A DNA stretch of 45,602 bases, from positions 1 through 45,602 of the forward strand of contig CAMLNT010000001.1 in assembly GCA_946481425.1 (NCBI GenBank). The letters run 5' to 3'. Origin of the DNA: an uncultured Brevundimonas sp. (lineage in GTDB: Bacteria > Pseudomonadota > Alphaproteobacteria > Caulobacterales > Caulobacteraceae). How positions within the stretch are numbered: the stretch's first letter is position 1; each line of letters begins with the position of its first letter. The notes beneath the pieces were generated by a model that made no database searches, was not told where the DNA came from, and worked only from the letters and a program-made list of their open reading frames with translations. Below, piece after piece: positions 36,501-44,636 of this stretch. The position numbers and the translations under genes are program-made.

Positions 36501-39361
36501 AACTCTGACCCGGTGCCGTGGTAGACTACCAGCGGATCGCCGTTCTCATCTACGACCTTGCTGTCGCCGAACCACGCCTTGAAGGCGGCGGTGTCAGTCT
36601 GGGCGGTCTCTGCGTCAAAGTTCAGGTCTACCGTGAACAGGGCACCCGTAGACGGGACTTCGGTGAAGAAGTCGTCGGGCCGGCTGCTATGTGCCGTGAC
36701 GTCAGTGGCCGGCGTGACGCGACCGTCTTGGTAGATCAAGCCCTTTCGGGTCAGCACGCTATCCTGATCGTACTTGCGCCCCAGCTCCCGAGCCTGGTCC
36801 TCCGTTATGCCGACGACAACGAAGGAGTTCTCGATCTGACCGTACCGACCAACCGCGGGCTGGAAGTCGACGCCGAGGGCGCGAAGGTCCTCCGCCAGGC
36901 GGGCTTGCGCGCGTGCATTGGCTTCCGCCGTAGCCTGTTGCCCCTGTGGGTTTTCAGCCGTCAGTACAGCCCAATCGCTAAACTCCAGCAAGCGCTCGAT
37001 GTTCTCAGGAGCAAAACGATCCGACACTCGAACAGAGAACAGTTCGTCTAGAGCGGCGTCCCGGAACTCTTCCGGGTCCCGGGTGGGCACCATCTCCTCG
37101 GGACCCGCCTGCGCCAGGCGTTCACGACGGTCCGCCTGCGCCATCTCGCGCATACGAGCGTCCAGAGCCTGCGCGTCTTCGGCGGTGCGAAGGGGCCCTA
37201 CCTGGCGAAGCTCTACAGGCTCGAACAAGGCCACCGCGCCCGAGACCACCGAGCCAAAGCGATAGCCCAGGAAGCCCCGCTCTTTCACCGCGTTCTCGAA
37301 ATCGACCGCGGCGTCGGTGGTCATAGGCCCTTCCGGCTTCAGGCCGAGCGGGTCAGCGTCGAAGTCATACAACCGTGACGCCGGAACCTGGGCGCGGTAC
37401 TCGAAAGGCGATAGCATTCCGACAGCACGTTCAGGACGGCTGCGAATGCTGGCATCGTAGAAGTATGTGCGGTCCGGGGCTCGGCCTTTGCGGGCCCTTT
37501 CCGCAGCGCTGGTGGCCCTGCTCGCCCCCCAGAGGGAAGGGTCAGAACGGCTCAATCCGGGAGCCCGGCCGAAATGCACGAGTTCGACCGTGCCGTCCTG
37601 CTCCAGCACCGCCCCGCCTTCGCGCGCCCCCGGCAGCTCAGCGATGAACCTGAGCGGATACCGCTCGGCCATCTGCTCCGCGGTCAGGCCCAGCCGTGAA
37701 CCTTGCACCGCGTAGAAGCTAGCCACGACCGAGGCGTAGGCTTTGTTGACGTCGGCGGTGAACCGGCCGACACCGTTGAGGTCTGCGGTGATCCGCTCGC
37801 GCACCGTGTCCATCGACGAGCGCATCGTGCTGTCCGCGACGCCGGCCGCTACCGCGCGCTCGACTTCGGCCTGGAGCTGCTCGCCTTGCGTCTCGACGAA
37901 GTCCTTGGCCTCGGCCTGGGTCATCGCGAACGGATCGGTGCGTAGGTGCGGAAGCAGCGGCGCTTCGAGTTCGGTGCCCGCGACGTAGGCGGCGAAATCA
38001 GCGGTGGCGATGCGGACGTCGCCGCCCGTGGCCAGCGCTTCGGGGAGCTGCTCGGCCAACCCTGGCACGGTATCCAGGTTCACGTTCGCCTCGACCGCGC
38101 TCTGGGCGAGGGTCTGGGCGTCCACATAGACGTTCTCGACCGACGTGCCGTCCGTCAACGTGTCGACGAACTCGCGGAAGGTGGCCGGATCGCGCTCGCG
38201 CAGACGCGAGGCCTCGGACAGCCGAGCGAGCTGCTCCAGGGTTCGGGTGGTCTGTTCGGCTTCGGCCGCCGCGTCCCGACGTCCTCCGAACCGCTCGGCC
38301 GCAACTTCGGCCGTGCCCGTGGCCCCGCGCACCGCGGCACCGAACGGGGTGCCCGCGACCACGCCCGCGAGGGTTTGGTCTACCGCTTCGCCGATGTCGA
38401 AGCCCGTCTCGGTCCCGAGAGTGCCGCCCGTGTATTCGACGAAGCTCTGCGCCGCCTCGGTCGCGCCCTCGCGGATACCGGCCCGCGCCGCGGCGGCCGG
38501 CACGCCTCGTAGGCCGCCACGTACCGTGTCATCCAGGCCCACGATCCCACGGGTGCCGAGCCGTTCCAGCAGCGCGGACGCGGCGGCAGGCGGCAGCGCC
38601 GCGACCAGATCGGCCACGGTGGCGTTCTCGCGGGTGTCGTTCTCAGCTCGGGTTTGACCGATTTCACCCGTTCGTGACGCGATGTAGCCTGGAAGATTGG
38701 CCAAGGCGAGCGCCATGTCGGCCGTCGATACCAGGCCTTCCTCAAGCGCGAACGGGAGGAAGTTCATCAAAGGGCGTTGCTTGACCTCGTCCCAGCTCGT
38801 ACCAGGGGCGATAGTCCGCATGTTGCGCGTATCGAGCAAACGTTCCGTCACGCTACCGCCGACGGGGCTTGCGTAATCTGCTTCCGTAGCTCGACGAAGC
38901 CGGACGCCGTCCTCGCCGAACTCAACCATGGACGGGAGGCCTAGAGCTTCGGTCCCCCGCGCCAGAAGATCGGCCGGCGCGTCGACTATAGTGAAGAGCG
39001 CGCGACCGAGCCCCTTACCGAGCCGGACGGTGCGCTCGCCCGCCCGCGCGAACAGCCGCTCGACGGTGCCCATCGTCTCGATGTCATCGTGGGCGACGGC
39101 GGCGTTCTCAGGCCGCGAGAGGAAGGCGGCCAGGTTCGGGTTGTTCTGAGGCAGCGCTTCCCATTGCGGCGGCGCGAGAGGCAGACCCGCTTCCCGGGCG
39201 GCGCGGTAGGTGACGACCGACATTCCCCGGCGCGCGGCTTCGGCGCGGTCCCGCGCCAACGCATCCGGGTCCGACGTGACCCCGGTCCGAAGGGCTTGGC
39301 CCAGGCGGGCTCGGGAGCGTTCCAGCTCCGCGTACGGGTCGTCTTGGTCGAAGATCGCCAT
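30578..39361 (-). CDS. Giant polyvalent internal virion/ejection protein (gp16 position)
   Basis: 2927 residues, the largest gene. Approximate layout: 1-580 helical with Ala-rich segments; ~585-730 a module with ELVHFGRAPGLSRSDP (H596) and RTYFYD that looks ART-like; ~785-885 WAVLTAENPQGQ...GITEDQARELGRKY, resembling DUF3293; ~925-1100 an ART-PolyVal type ADP-ribosyltransferase-like module with FKAWFGDSKVVDENGDPLVV then YHGT at 947-950; ~1170-1520 a conserved polyvalent-protein module with HWDEPNVVAHVRF, EELQSDWHQKGR and WPALVMKRMIRWA; ~1655-1790 a metallopeptidase-like HETGH at 1672-1676; ~1830-2200 coiled coils; ~2550-2820 an LPD38-like C-terminal region with MRMFTQFAGYFNMMANLN. It occupies the place of T7 gp16, so it is probably ejected into the cell with the DNA. 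Enzyme activities are inferred only. Confidence 0.85.
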   Translation of the reverse strand: MAIFDQDDPYAELERSRARLGQALRTGVTSDPDALARDRAEAARRGMSVVTYRAAREAGLPLAPPQWEALPQNNPNLAAFLSRPENAAVAHDDIETMGTVERLFARAGERTVRLGKGLGRALFTIVDAPADLLARGTEALGLPSMVEFGEDGVRLRRATEADYASPVGGSVTERLLDTRNMRTIAPGTSWDEVKQRPLMNFLPFALEEGLVSTADMALALANLPGYIASRTGEIGQTRAENDTRENATVADLVAALPPAAASALLERLGTRGIVGLDDTVRGGLRGVPAAAARAGIREGATEAAQSFVEYTGGTLGTETGFDIGEAVDQTLAGVVAGTPFGAAVRGATGTAEVAAERFGGRRDAAAEAEQTTRTLEQLARLSEASRLRERDPATFREFVDTLTDGTSVENVYVDAQTLAQSAVEANVNLDTVPGLAEQLPEALATGGDVRIATADFAAYVAGTELEAPLLPHLRTDPFAMTQAEAKDFVETQGEQLQAEVERAVAAGVADSTMRSSMDTVRERITADLNGVGRFTADVNKAYASVVASFYAVQGSRLGLTAEQMAERYPLRFIAELPGAREGGAVLEQDGTVELVHFGRAPGLSRSDPSLWGASRATSAAERARKGRAPDRTYFYDASIRSRPERAVGMLSPFEYRAQVPASRLYDFDADPLGLKPEGPMTTDAAVDFENAVKERGFLGYRFGSVVSGAVALFEPVELRQVGPLRTAEDAQALDARMREMAQADRRERLAQAGPEEMVPTRDPEEFRDAALDELFSVRVSDRFAPENIERLLEFSDWAVLTAENPQGQQATAEANARAQARLAEDLRALGVDFQPAVGRYGQIENSFVVVGITEDQARELGRKYDQDSVLTRKGLIYQDGRVTPATDVTAHSSRPDDFFTEVPSTGALFTVDLNFDAETAQTDTAAFKAWFGDSKVVDENGDPLVVYHGTGSEFDVFGGLDAAGWFAETEELADVYAKRSMDRESDDETWTPKERIVEAYLSIQNPKTVTEDMNSEVTWDEARAILGTPGVGWGPAQQSTTLWEVVTSPEIVAVLREQGFDGVRVPEGGVGTWLAFDPTQIKSVDNRGSFDPSDPVIYNQDAPTFYSALLRAVENSPTAKAPAAQWKATLAKTAGVKKEEIEWSGLNEELDLFANAEGEQLAFLISRGQIDAKGNISREAVAAFLRAGGVQVEERVLGGVPVGEFYVYRSGENGGWQVESDDSGVVGPEYETEAEARDALEEILQDQAEGLPAQYSNYKLPGADDSYRELLITLPNIEGPSTHWDEPNVVAHVRFTERHDAEGARVLFLEELQSDWHQKGRDEGYRQTATPEQRKAVEDALEQAGLNLVTAEQAMLPAAERIINARLDFYEAKLAELDASGIGEVSRQDLRDSVAMGAERVAIQEYRRVERQLDLYQDLLNAVDLTSGELRNRAAIRAAFDTPNWGPNVGLPMPTDAERAAAGHIAAGLRYQEAQIALDRLEGGGIPDAPFRTTWPALVMKRMIRWAVDHGYDKVAWINGNQQNGGQTGGDGSFFYERNLVNVANDLLKRYGTRVEPVDMRDDTARTRAEQAERRQANVQSELELETDPGARASLLSEAQYQSDEAAFNNRPATELGIQNGFTITDELRAAAREGFALFQQHRGQIAFGQDITQQPSVISILRTADLSTFLHETGHFFLEATAHMANQVDVPAGVREDMDAVLKWFGEDLTLDRWNRMTTEERRPYHEQFARGFEAYLFEGRAPSLQLRDLFRRFSAWLKNVYRSLTALDVTLTDEVRSVFDRMLAAADDIRDAEDARAFAPLFETKPEGMSEDQWAEYQRLGVQATAEAVEQLEQRSARDMRWASGAKDRYVKELQREAEEQRKTIRAEVTAEVMAEPVNRAREFLRRGIGENGEPVEGALKLDLATLKTLYGEDGLWTRLRRGGKYGEVATDGMHPDVAASLFGYASGEALIEDLVNGEVAADKIKGLTDQRMLERYGDLSDPQSIERAANDAVANDARAKFVAAEMTALDRAVGRRSILNEAAREHAAKVVNRLEMKRLRPAQYLAAQQRAARAADQALKKDDLVAAATAKRNQLINLHTARAVQKAQRDFEKTNRLFTRIISAKDDALSRTRNMDLVNAARAVLALYGVGRVKNDPTGYMEALKRYDPTLYADLAPFINGMRGDAKPITDITYEQFQGLRDTVGQLWQLSRRTRQVEIDGQLVDRRVVTDALGARLDEIGLPANRPGTERAPTPGENRVRDLLGLRAALRRVESWARGLDGEDAGPFRRFIWNPVSQAADRYRAESGAYIRRFRDLLDTVRADLKPGEIKAPEIGYTFGGKAELYHALLHTGNGSNKSKLLLGRSWGLKRTDGSLDDTRWQAFVDRLHAEGVLTERDWTFIQAVWDLLEETKPGAQRAHRAIYGRYFDEIAADPVETPFGRLRGGYVPALTDAFLVQDAVLRAEQEAIEGGDSAMFPAASNGFTKSRVEDYTRQLALDLQLLPMHIDKVLKFTHLGPPVRDVARILKDRQFSAKLEGFDPTAQTDLLLPWLQRAAKQIVETPSKGRAGKAADRFFSALRSRVGMQLMFANVVNTAQQVTGFSNVLLRVRAANLAEALWAYTRDPKGVSEAAASASVFLANRMNSDIFEARQTINQLTTLNPSAREKAVDFAQRHAYFMQSALQNVMDVISWTGAYNQATARGDVEADAIRFADSVIRETQGSMAPEDVSRFETGTPFMRMFTQFAGYFNMMANLNATEVQQVARGVGLRKGAGRLFYVYLMGFAVPAIIGDAIAKGLRGGWEDEDGDGYMDDLFAWFFVSQAKFGLAMVPGVGQVGNALIGTTTGQPYDDRVSLSPAISVIESGVKVPAEVYQSIVEGEEFNRNDTRNLLNLLGVLTGTPAGAVSKPAGYAVGVAQGEVEPTGALDATRGAITGTPSPESRTN

Positions 39362-39367
39362 GTTTGC

Positions 39368-41551
39368 CTAGTAGCCCAGGATGCGCTTGTTCAGGTATTC
39401 CTGATAAATCTGGGCTTCCGTAGGGCGGGCGTTCCCACGGTTGACCAGGAAACCGCGCATCCGCTCGCGGTCTTGCGGGCGCATGGCGTCGTACGACGTG
39501 GCTACGCCCGTGGCCGGCGCGCGGAACAGCGCGCCCGGGTTCGACCACGAGAGCTGCGAAATCCGGCCCTGGACCTCGCTGTAGATTTCATCGTCGGTGA
39601 GCTGGCGGCCGGTCTCGCGTTGGCGGCGAAGGACCCAACCACGAACGGCCTCGTTGAGCTGCGCCATCTGCTGCCGCGTTTCGCCGTCGTCGGCCGCGCC
39701 CGGCGTCGTGTCGATGCCCGCCAGGTCGGTTGCGCGGTTCCAGGCCCGCGAGAAAGCTTCTTGCGGCACCACGTCCGCCCGGCCCGCCAGCTCGCGAGCC
39801 TTGGCCGAGGCCCGGCCGGATGCGCCGACCACCGACAGCAGATCGCTTTGCGAGAGCTGGCGTCCGTACCGAGCTACGATTTCCTCGGGCGTCATCTGCT
39901 CCAGCAGGTCCGGGTTCGCGGCCAGCGTCAGAAGCAAGCCCTGATCGCTGCGAACGGTGGGCGGCGCGGTAATGGCTTCGAGGTAGTTGTCGATGGTCGC
40001 GCGGCGGCCCGGCCGAAGGCGGTTCAGGATCGAGGCGGGCGGCTGGGTCTTGTTCTGCTCGATCCAGCGATAGGCCTCGGTCTCCGCGTCTTCCCAGGCC
40101 TGGCGCTCCTCGGCCTCGGCCATGTTGTAGGTCCGCGCGATTTCGGCGCGCGCCGCGGCGAGCATCACCGGGTTCGCGCCGAAGCGCTCGGCCGCGACGC
40201 GTTCCGCCTGGGCCCGGGTCGGCCGGGATCGTGTCTCCGCGTCTTCCCAGGCCTGGCGCTCCTCGGCCGCCTGCACCCGGTCCTCGTTGAAGAGGGTAGC
40301 CGGGTCGACGCTCTGGCCGTCGCGCCGCGCGCGGACGTGCAGATGCGGCCCCGTCGAGTTCCCGGTCGACCCGACCCGCCCGAGGGTCTGTCCCGGAGCG
40401 AGCGTGTCGCCGACCGAGACGTTGAAGTCCTGGAGGTGCGCATAACCCACGACGACCCCGCCGCCGTAGTCGACCTCGACGAAGTTCCCATAGCCCCCGT
40501 TGGGACCGGCGCGCACCACGCGCCCCGCGCCCACGGACCGGACCGGGGTTCCCGCAGGCGCGGCCAGGTCGACGCCGTCATGGTTGCTCGACGCCTGCTG
40601 ACCGTTCGCCGTGCGGAATGAGGTGCGCGATCCGTAGTCCCGGTCGCCGGGGCCCGGCAGCGTGACGCCCGGCAAGGGCATCTGGAACCGCGCGCCCGGT
40701 TGGCCGGGCGGCGGGGGCGGCGCACCCTCGGTGGTCAGGTTCGCGACGAAGGCGGCGGCCTCCTGCTGCGCGATGCCGCCCGCGGTGGCGTTGCGCGCGG
40801 CGGCGGCCTGGGACGGCGTCATGTCGGCCAGGTGCCGGTCAATCAGGTCTTGCGCACCCCTCGGGTCTTCATCGGCCATCGCCGTGATCGAAGCCAGCAG
40901 CGCGTCGCCCGTATGCTCCAGCGTGACCTGGGCCGTGTGTTCGACGGTCCATCCGAGTTCCCGGCCGCGCGCCGCGGTCAGCGCGAGGATGCGGTCCCGG
41001 CTGCGGCCCCAGACCTCGGGATCGCTCGGCGCGGCCTGGATCGCCTCGCTCTCGATTTCGATGCCCGAGGTGTAGACGTTCTCGGCGTGCGCGTCGCGCT
41101 GCCGCATGAAATGGTCGGTGGCCTGAGCCCGGAACCGAAGCGCAAGCGGAGCGACTTCGCGCTGGTAGCGCTCGCGCTGAACCTCGGTCAGGTTCATCTC
41201 TTCAGCGATGCGGGTGGTCGCCTGCCCGAAGTTCCGGCTGTAGACGACGTCGACCGGTTCTTCGTTGTCCCCGACGCGCAGGGCGGCTTCGCCGCGCAGG
41301 TCGGTGTATTCGGTCTGCTGCCGCAGGGCCTCGGCCTGGGCGGCGTTCAACGCCTCGTTGACCCGGGTCTCATTCTCGCGTTCCAGCTCCGCGACGTAGA
41401 GACGCGTCGCCGCCGATCCGGCGCGTTCCATAGCGCCGCCGAGCTGCTGGAGCTGTTGGCCGGCAATGGCCCCGGCGCTGCTGGTGGGCGCGGCGACCTG
41501 GCCCGGAGCCTGGCCCGGGGCGACACGGCGGTCAATAGTAAGCCGCGCCAT
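39368..41551 (-). CDS. Internal virion protein with M23 (LytM-type) peptidase domain
   Basis: 727 residues at the gp15 position. About residues 315-410 form a complete M23 zinc endopeptidase: H324 and D328 in NHDGVDLAAP, then GYAHLQ, and HLHV with H403 and H405. This domain cuts peptidoglycan crosslinks. The flanking parts are helical (N-terminal AGQQLQQLGGAMERAGSAATRLYVAELERENETRVNEALNAAQ). It probably opens the cell wall locally during DNA ejection. An in-frame duplication (EERQAWEDAET twice) lies just after the peptidase. ATG overlaps the upstream stop (TAATG). Confidence 0.88.
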   Translation of the reverse strand: MARLTIDRRVAPGQAPGQVAAPTSSAGAIAGQQLQQLGGAMERAGSAATRLYVAELERENETRVNEALNAAQAEALRQQTEYTDLRGEAALRVGDNEEPVDVVYSRNFGQATTRIAEEMNLTEVQRERYQREVAPLALRFRAQATDHFMRQRDAHAENVYTSGIEIESEAIQAAPSDPEVWGRSRDRILALTAARGRELGWTVEHTAQVTLEHTGDALLASITAMADEDPRGAQDLIDRHLADMTPSQAAAARNATAGGIAQQEAAAFVANLTTEGAPPPPPGQPGARFQMPLPGVTLPGPGDRDYGSRTSFRTANGQQASSNHDGVDLAAPAGTPVRSVGAGRVVRAGPNGGYGNFVEVDYGGGVVVGYAHLQDFNVSVGDTLAPGQTLGRVGSTGNSTGPHLHVRARRDGQSVDPATLFNEDRVQAAEERQAWEDAETRSRPTRAQAERVAAERFGANPVMLAAARAEIARTYNMAEAEERQAWEDAETEAYRWIEQNKTQPPASILNRLRPGRRATIDNYLEAITAPPTVRSDQGLLLTLAANPDLLEQMTPEEIVARYGRQLSQSDLLSVVGASGRASAKARELAGRADVVPQEAFSRAWNRATDLAGIDTTPGAADDGETRQQMAQLNEAVRGWVLRRQRETGRQLTDDEIYSEVQGRISQLSWSNPGALFRAPATGVATSYDAMRPQDRERMRGFLVNRGNARPTEAQIYQEYLNKRILGY
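40080..40115 (+). repeat. 36-base direct repeat, copy 1
   Basis: Identical to 40233-40268, 153 bases apart (51 codons), so in frame in the M23 gene, encoding EERQAWEDAET twice. Confidence 0.9.
40233..40268 (+). repeat. 36-base direct repeat, copy 2
   Basis: Second copy of the repeat at 40080-40115. Confidence 0.9.
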
Positions 41552-42087
41552 TACCGGCCCGCCCTGCTGTAACCGCCTGCGCGCTTAACGGCGTAGTGGC
41601 TCTCGGCCATCGACGTAGCGCTCCCCAACAGACTCGTGTAGGCGGCCATCGTCGGGTTGATGCCTTTGGCCGTGGCCCGGCCCATCAACGCCTCGTTGCG
41701 CGAGTTCACGGCGTCGGCGCGGTGGCCCCAGGCGGCGCGCACGGCGTTCACCCTGGCCTGCTGCGCGTCTTCAGCGGTGACGACGTCGATACCGGTCTGG
41801 ATCGCGAGCGCGGTGCCTTCGTCCAGCGCGATGCCCCGGGACGCCAGGGTCGCCTTCGCCGTCGCCTTGGTGCGGGCCCCCGACTTCTCGATTTCGCCCG
41901 CTTCGAGCGCGCCTTGGTCCGTCGCGATCTGCGCTCGCCGCTCAGCGTAGACGGCGTTCAAATCGGACATCTGCGCCTGGTAGTTCAGGCTGCTCTTTTT
42001 GGACGCGGCTTCCCCGTACGCCCCGACGGCGCTCACGCCGGCACCGGCCCCTTGCAAGGCCATCGCCACCATCGGGTTACCGCACAT
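41551..42087 (-). CDS. Internal virion protein (gp14-like) beginning MCGNP
   Basis: 178 residues. MCGNPMVAMALQGAGAGVSA, then a helical region YQAQMSDLNAVYAERRAQIATDQGALEAGEIEKSGARTKATAKATLASRGIALDEGTALAI. This is the pattern of podovirus gp14-type internal virion proteins, which have a Gly/Ala hydrophobic N-terminus able to enter membranes and long helices with SRGIAxDEGTA. It likely forms part of the ejection channel in the outer membrane. It overlaps the upstream GNAT gene by 11 bases. Confidence 0.8.
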   Translation of the reverse strand: MCGNPMVAMALQGAGAGVSAVGAYGEAASKKSSLNYQAQMSDLNAVYAERRAQIATDQGALEAGEIEKSGARTKATAKATLASRGIALDEGTALAIQTGIDVVTAEDAQQARVNAVRAAWGHRADAVNSRNEALMGRATAKGINPTMAAYTSLLGSATSMAESHYAVKRAGGYSRAGR

Positions 42088-42562
42088 CCGCGCCTCGCAT
42101 CTCGAACCTGTGGAAGGGCAGACCTGACGCCCCGAAGGCTTCTGCCGGCCCTAGCGTGAACCCGATGCGCTTCAGCCAGCGAATGCTCGGCGTGTTGCGA
42201 GCGTCGACATAGTTGAACAGCAGCGGGTACTCGCGCAAGGTGACGGCACAGTAGGCCTTGGCCGTCCGGTGAAGCATACCAACGTGCCGTTCGACCTCGT
42301 CTCGGGCCACCATCCACGCGACCGCGGTTTCGGACAACGCCGTCACCGGCAGGAACCCGAACAAGGCCAGCACCCGGCCGTTCTCCACCGCCGCGAACCC
42401 CTGCTGCCCAAGCCGTCCATGAGAGCGCTCAACCAGCCCGACAAGCTGTCGCTCTACATCCGGCCCGCCGACCGCGACCAGCTCATCGAAGTCCCGGCCG
42501 CGCAGCCAAGGTTCGAGCGCCGAGGCGTCAGACGCCGTCGCGAACCGGATGTCAACCGGCAA
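42077..42562 (-). CDS. GNAT-like virion protein, T7 gp13/DUF2833 type
   Basis: 161 residues, starting at TTG with a GGAG Shine-Dalgarno. The segments IRFATASDASALEPWLRGRD, AWMVARDEVERHVGMLHRTAKAY and YPLLFNYVDARNTPSIRWLKRIGFTLGPAEAFGASGLPFHRFEM are the DUF2833 family (acetyltransferase-like fold) that includes T7 gp13-type proteins. Known members are needed for virion assembly rather than proven to acetylate. Position between tail tubular B and gp14 fits this. Confidence 0.85.
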   Translation of the reverse strand: MPVDIRFATASDASALEPWLRGRDFDELVAVGGPDVERQLVGLVERSHGRLGQQGFAAVENGRVLALFGFLPVTALSETAVAWMVARDEVERHVGMLHRTAKAYCAVTLREYPLLFNYVDARNTPSIRWLKRIGFTLGPAEAFGASGLPFHRFEMRGADVR

Positions 42563-44636
42563 CGCTCATCTCCAGGGACATCGACAGCACCGTCAACGGA
42601 AGAGGATCACTCTGGCGGACGACGAGCTGGCCGTCGTTGCCCCAGCTCGGCGACACCTTCAGGCTGATTTCGTCCGTCTTCAGAGACGGAGGCGAGCCAT
42701 AAGGCTCGGTAGTCCTCTGCTTGAACTCGGTCAGCTTGGCGATGCTGGGGCCCGCGAACACGCCCGAGGACCGGAAGACGCGAAGCCAGACCTCGTTGAC
42801 ATTCTTCGGGCGGCCCTGGCCCATGCCCTGCATCTCGGCGGCGAAGGGCAAGGTCTTCAGATCGGCCAGGATCGGCAGACCAATCACGATCTTCGACGCC
42901 TCGGCCGGCAGAGCTTCGGGCAGACCCCCGTCGATGACGACCTGGGGCGGGCACACCGCTCCGTCAGCAAGGATCGAGACCGTTTCGCCTTCCAGGTGCT
43001 CCAGGCCCCCGGTCACTTCGTCGATGGCCGCGCCTTCGTACCAGACGCCCGCGTCCACGAAGAAAGCGTCCGCCCCTTCGTCGAACTCGCGGGTGTGCAT
43101 CCGCTCGATGTAGCGGACCGAGCTGCCGTTTATCTCGCGGCGAACGACGACGTACAGCGCGTCCATGCCCGGCTCCCGGACCGCGGCCACGCTCTCGAAG
43201 TAGTGCTGTGTGACGACGTTCCCGTCTTCGTCCTCGCTGACGCCCGTGTCGTGCCAGTGCCAGCCCGCAACCTGCTGCTCCGGGATGTAGGTCAGACCGA
43301 GCAGGCGGCCGGACGTGCTGACGAACCACAGGATCGGGTAGGGGTTCTTGGTGACTGCCGTGTCGACGATGTCGTAGCTGTCGAACAGGTGTGGCGCGCG
43401 GATCGAGATGTCGCCCGTCAGGTAGCCGCCCGCCTGCTCCAGATAGGCCATCTCGCGGACATGGCCCCCGACGTCGGCGAAGATCAGGTTCGAGCCGGTG
43501 GTGATCGGCGTGGCGTGGCCCGCGCCGACATACGACTGCGGCCGGATGGCGTAGGTGTCCGGGGTCAGCGCCCCGCCCGAGGCCGAGGTCAGCCGCCACT
43601 CGCCCGCCTGGGTCAGGATAATCATGTCCTGGAGCGGGACCAGGTGGACGATCTGGTTGTACTCGCGCGCGGCGATCCGGAACTGGATGCTGTCGGTGTC
43701 GACAGGCGGGATCGCGTAGTCGAAGTTCGTCTCGGAACCCGTGCGCGTGGTCCAGACGTTCTGGGGCTGCGCGTTCGAGCCGGCGAACACCTTGCGCTGC
43801 TCGAAGTACGTCACCGCGCCCGGGTAGTTCGATCCCGAGAACGGGTCCGACGCCGTCGGCGGCGTGATCCCGCCGTTGTAAGGCAGGTTGTCATCGATGA
43901 CGCTCAACGACGTCGTAACCGCGATAAGGTAGTAGAGACCTCCCGCCTGACGGTAGACGCGGTACTCGTCGGCCCCGGCGACCGCGGACCAGGAAACCGT
44001 ATTGTAGGTGTCGGTGGCGTCGAGGTTGTTCGACGCGGTGTCCGGGGCCGACGCCGCGCTCTCGGCTCCATCCTGCACCGAGGTCACGACGTAGGCGTAG
44101 TTGCGCAGGTAAGACGCGCCGGCCGTCGTAGCGACGACGTTCAGGCCGCCAGGCGCGGCGATCCCCGCCCCGAAAGTCGGGGTGGCGAGCTGCCAGTTGG
44201 TCGCGCCCAGGCGGCGCAGCTCTCGCACAGCGTAGGAGGGATGGACGAGGGTCAGCACGTCGGCCGACTGGACGAACTTTATCTCAAACAGGTCGTCTTC
44301 GCTGTAGGGGTTCGCGATTTCGTACGGAACGCCTCCGTCGAGCACGGTGCCGCCTTGGCTGTGGAACCGGAAGTAGCCTTCGCCCATCTCGATGACGACG
44401 GTCTGTGTGGCGCTGAAGACGAACGGCAGGAGCCGGACCTGTTTCGAGCTGTCCTTGACCTCGCGCACGAACTCGAACCCGGGCCGGTTGGCCACCGGGC
44501 CGTGGGGCAGAACGACGAAGTTCCGGCAGGTCGCGAGCCCGGTCTGAAACCGGACATCGTCCAGGCGGCCGAACATCTCCGGGGTGATTTCGCCCCCGGC
44601 GAACGACCGGGCGTAGGTGCGGATGTTGGCCCCCAT
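42552..44636 (-). CDS. Tail tubular protein B (nozzle)
   Basis: 694 residues. Starts MGANIRTYARSFAGGEITPE, with RLDDVRFQTGLATCRNFVVLPHGPVANRPGFEFV, the clear hallmark of the podovirus nozzle/tail tubular protein B family. Further on are repeated beta domains with SNYPGAVTYFEQRKVFAGSNAQPQNVWTTRTG and FVSTSGRLLGLTYIPEQQVAGWHWHDT, also typical. It forms the hexameric tail nozzle. The start overlaps the upstream stop (TGATG). Confidence 0.93.
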   Translation of the reverse strand: MGANIRTYARSFAGGEITPEMFGRLDDVRFQTGLATCRNFVVLPHGPVANRPGFEFVREVKDSSKQVRLLPFVFSATQTVVIEMGEGYFRFHSQGGTVLDGGVPYEIANPYSEDDLFEIKFVQSADVLTLVHPSYAVRELRRLGATNWQLATPTFGAGIAAPGGLNVVATTAGASYLRNYAYVVTSVQDGAESAASAPDTASNNLDATDTYNTVSWSAVAGADEYRVYRQAGGLYYLIAVTTSLSVIDDNLPYNGGITPPTASDPFSGSNYPGAVTYFEQRKVFAGSNAQPQNVWTTRTGSETNFDYAIPPVDTDSIQFRIAAREYNQIVHLVPLQDMIILTQAGEWRLTSASGGALTPDTYAIRPQSYVGAGHATPITTGSNLIFADVGGHVREMAYLEQAGGYLTGDISIRAPHLFDSYDIVDTAVTKNPYPILWFVSTSGRLLGLTYIPEQQVAGWHWHDTGVSEDEDGNVVTQHYFESVAAVREPGMDALYVVVRREINGSSVRYIERMHTREFDEGADAFFVDAGVWYEGAAIDEVTGGLEHLEGETVSILADGAVCPPQVVIDGGLPEALPAEASKIVIGLPILADLKTLPFAAEMQGMGQGRPKNVNEVWLRVFRSSGVFAGPSIAKLTEFKQRTTEPYGSPPSLKTDEISLKVSPSWGNDGQLVVRQSDPLPLTVLSMSLEMSVAG

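Noticed and set aside
40080..40268. CRISPR-like repeat pair
   Set aside because: Only two copies, both in coding frame within one gene; a simple duplication explains them.
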